DNA from: Ectopseudomonas composti
GTDB taxonomy: Bacteria; Pseudomonadota; Gammaproteobacteria; Pseudomonadales; Pseudomonadaceae
DNA: 6,741 nucleotides
NCBI GenBank assembly: GCA_946886245.1
Contig: CAMPIF010000239.1
Coordinates: forward strand, 1-6,741
Reading direction: 5' to 3'
A program made the translations under genes and the position numbers. How positions within the stretch are numbered: position 1 is the stretch's first letter; every line of letters begins with the position of its first letter. This document shows, one piece after another, positions 5,718 to 6,741 of this stretch. A model generated the notes under the pieces. The model saw nothing but the letters and a program-made list of their open reading frames with translations. It was not told the DNA's origin and made no database searches.

Positions 5718-6741
5718 TCACAGCGCGCTCGGCTGGTGCTTCAGGTGGCCGAAGCTGGACGGTGCGCGGGCGCGTTCGGGCAGCTGCAACTGACCGTCCT
5801 CGACGCGCTTCTTGAGGTATTGGTAGGTCTGCAGCGCCTGGCTCCACATGTGCTCGCCGATGCTGATGGTTTCGTAGCACTGGCCGGCGGCCTCGAACTG
5901 CGGCAGCGGGCGGATCTGCGTGTGGTAGTCGCAGGCATAGAAGAACGGGAAGGAGTAGCGCTCCTGGCTTACCTTGCGCACGCGGTGCGAGGTGGCGACG
6001 AAGGTGCCGGCGCTCATCACCTCGAGCATGTCGCCGATATTGACGACGAAGGTACCGTCGCGCGGCGGTGCGTCGATCCACTGGCCGAGGTCGTTCATTA
6101 CCTCCAGCCCCGGGCGGTCGGCGAGCAGGATGGTGAAGCACTCGTAGTCGGTATGGGCACCGATGCCGGGTGCATCATGGGCATCGCCGTCGAAGGGGTA
6201 GTGGATCAGGCGCAGCTTCGACGGCGGGAACCTGGCCATCTCGTCGAAGGTGTTTTCCGGCAGGCCGAGGGCCAGGGCGAAGCCACGGAACAGCGTGCGG
6301 CCGAGCTGGAAGATGCGCGCGTAGTAGGCCTGCACCGATTCCTTGAACGCGGGCAGGCTGGGCCAGTCGTTGGGCCCCAGCAGCGGCGTGCCGGCCAGTA
6401 CCAGCGGGTTGTCGGCGGGCACCTCGAAGCCGATGTCGAAGGCTTCCTTGTGATCCGGCTTGCCGGCGCTGTAGCGCTCCTCACCCTCGGGTACGAAGCC
6501 CTTGTGGCTGGCCGAAGTGCCGATGTAATGGCGCATCTTGGCGTCCAGCGATTGCGCAAAGTAGTCCTCGGCGGCGCGGTGCAGGCCGTCGATCAGCATC
6601 TGCTCGATGCCATGGCCACTGATATAGAGAAAGCCCACCTCACGGGCGGCGCGGCCCAGTTCTTCGGCCACGGCCAGGCGTGCGGCCGGGTCGTGGCTGA
6701 ACAGGCCGGCGATGTCGACCACGGGGATTTCGGTGAAATGC
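5718..6741 (-). CDS. Isopenicillin N synthase-like Fe(II)/2-oxoglutarate oxygenase, N-terminus cut by window edge
   Basis: The frame stays open to the right edge. An internal GTG at 6722 is not the true start, because the family's opening IPVVDIAGL reads through it (HFTEIP precedes it). The edge base G could be the last base of the start codon, so only about one residue may be missing. Numbering from that GTG as 1, the N-terminal DIOX_N part spans about 1-115 and the 2OG-Fe(II) core about 165-265. Iron ligands are His190 and Asp192 in GAHTDYECF and His246 in TSHRVRK; Arg255 and Ser257 in RYSFPFF fit the 2-oxoglutarate carboxylate site. So it should be a 2OG-dependent hydroxylase, not a cofactor-free cyclase. 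The [20 protein letters not shown] segment and late GEH motif recall the branch containing ethylene-forming enzyme and plant homoarginine hydroxylases, but the substrate is unknown. It is first of four tightly spaced genes. Confidence 0.9.
   Translation of the reverse strand, partial: HFTEIPVVDIAGLFSHDPAARLAVAEELGRAAREVGFLYISGHGIEQMLIDGLHRAAEDYFAQSLDAKMRHYIGTSASHKGFVPEGEERYSAGKPDHKEAFDIGFEVPADNPLVLAGTPLLGPNDWPSLPAFKESVQAYYARIFQLGRTLFRGFALALGLPENTFDEMARFPPSKLRLIHYPFDGDAHDAPGIGAHTDYECFTILLADRPGLEVMNDLGQWIDAPPRDGTFVVNIGDMLEVMSAGTFVATSHRVRKVSQERYSFPFFYACDYHTQIRPLPQFEAAGQCYETISIGEHMWSQALQTYQYLKKRVEDGQLQLPERARAPSSFGHLKHQPSAL

Noticed and set aside
6720..6722. GTG as the start of the 2OG oxygenase
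   Set aside because: The conserved IPVVDIAGL opening runs through it and the frame remains open to the window edge, so the real start is at or just outside 6741.
1..6741. Mobile elements, phage genes, CRISPR arrays, tRNA or rRNA genes
   Set aside because: No transposase or integrase motifs, direct-repeat arrays or tRNA-like folds were seen; gene orientation and codon use are uniform.

Overview
The window is high-GC DNA with strong G/C third-position bias, and every credible gene lies on the minus strand. It looks like a Pseudomonas chromosome. The best marker is a ureohydrolase that, compared from memory, closely resembles P. aeruginosa guanidinobutyrase GbuA along its whole length, including the substrate-discriminating Met161. 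No mobile element, RNA gene or CRISPR array is visible.

In transcription order (high to low coordinates): (1) an isopenicillin N synthase-like Fe(II)/2-oxoglutarate oxygenase, cut at its N-terminus by the window edge (5718-6741); (2) a periplasmic amino-acid-type solute-binding protein (4869-5675); (3) a single polypeptide fusing an ABC permease to its ATPase (3290-4804); (4) a class II aldolase/adducin-like protein whose start overlaps the ABC gene stop by 4 bp (2571-3293); (5) a 170-bp gap holding a sigma-54-like element, a perfect 8+8 inverted repeat and a leader hairpin; (6) the guanidinobutyrase-type ureohydrolase (1441-2400), with a terminator-like hairpin over its stop codon; (7) a multi-pass YjiH/Gate-domain membrane protein running off the left edge (1-1361).

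Genes 1-4 look like one operon: gaps of 42 and 64 bp, then an overlap. gbuA probably has its own promoter and operator. The membrane protein gene may be a separate unit or receive read-through. My reading is a nitrogen-scavenging locus for a guanidino compound. The binding protein and fused ABC transporter would import it, the oxygenase and aldolase-like protein would modify or cleave it, and the ureohydrolase would release urea and leave GABA or a related amine. The order of reactions and the true substrate are inference. No regulator gene is in the window; one may lie beyond an edge.
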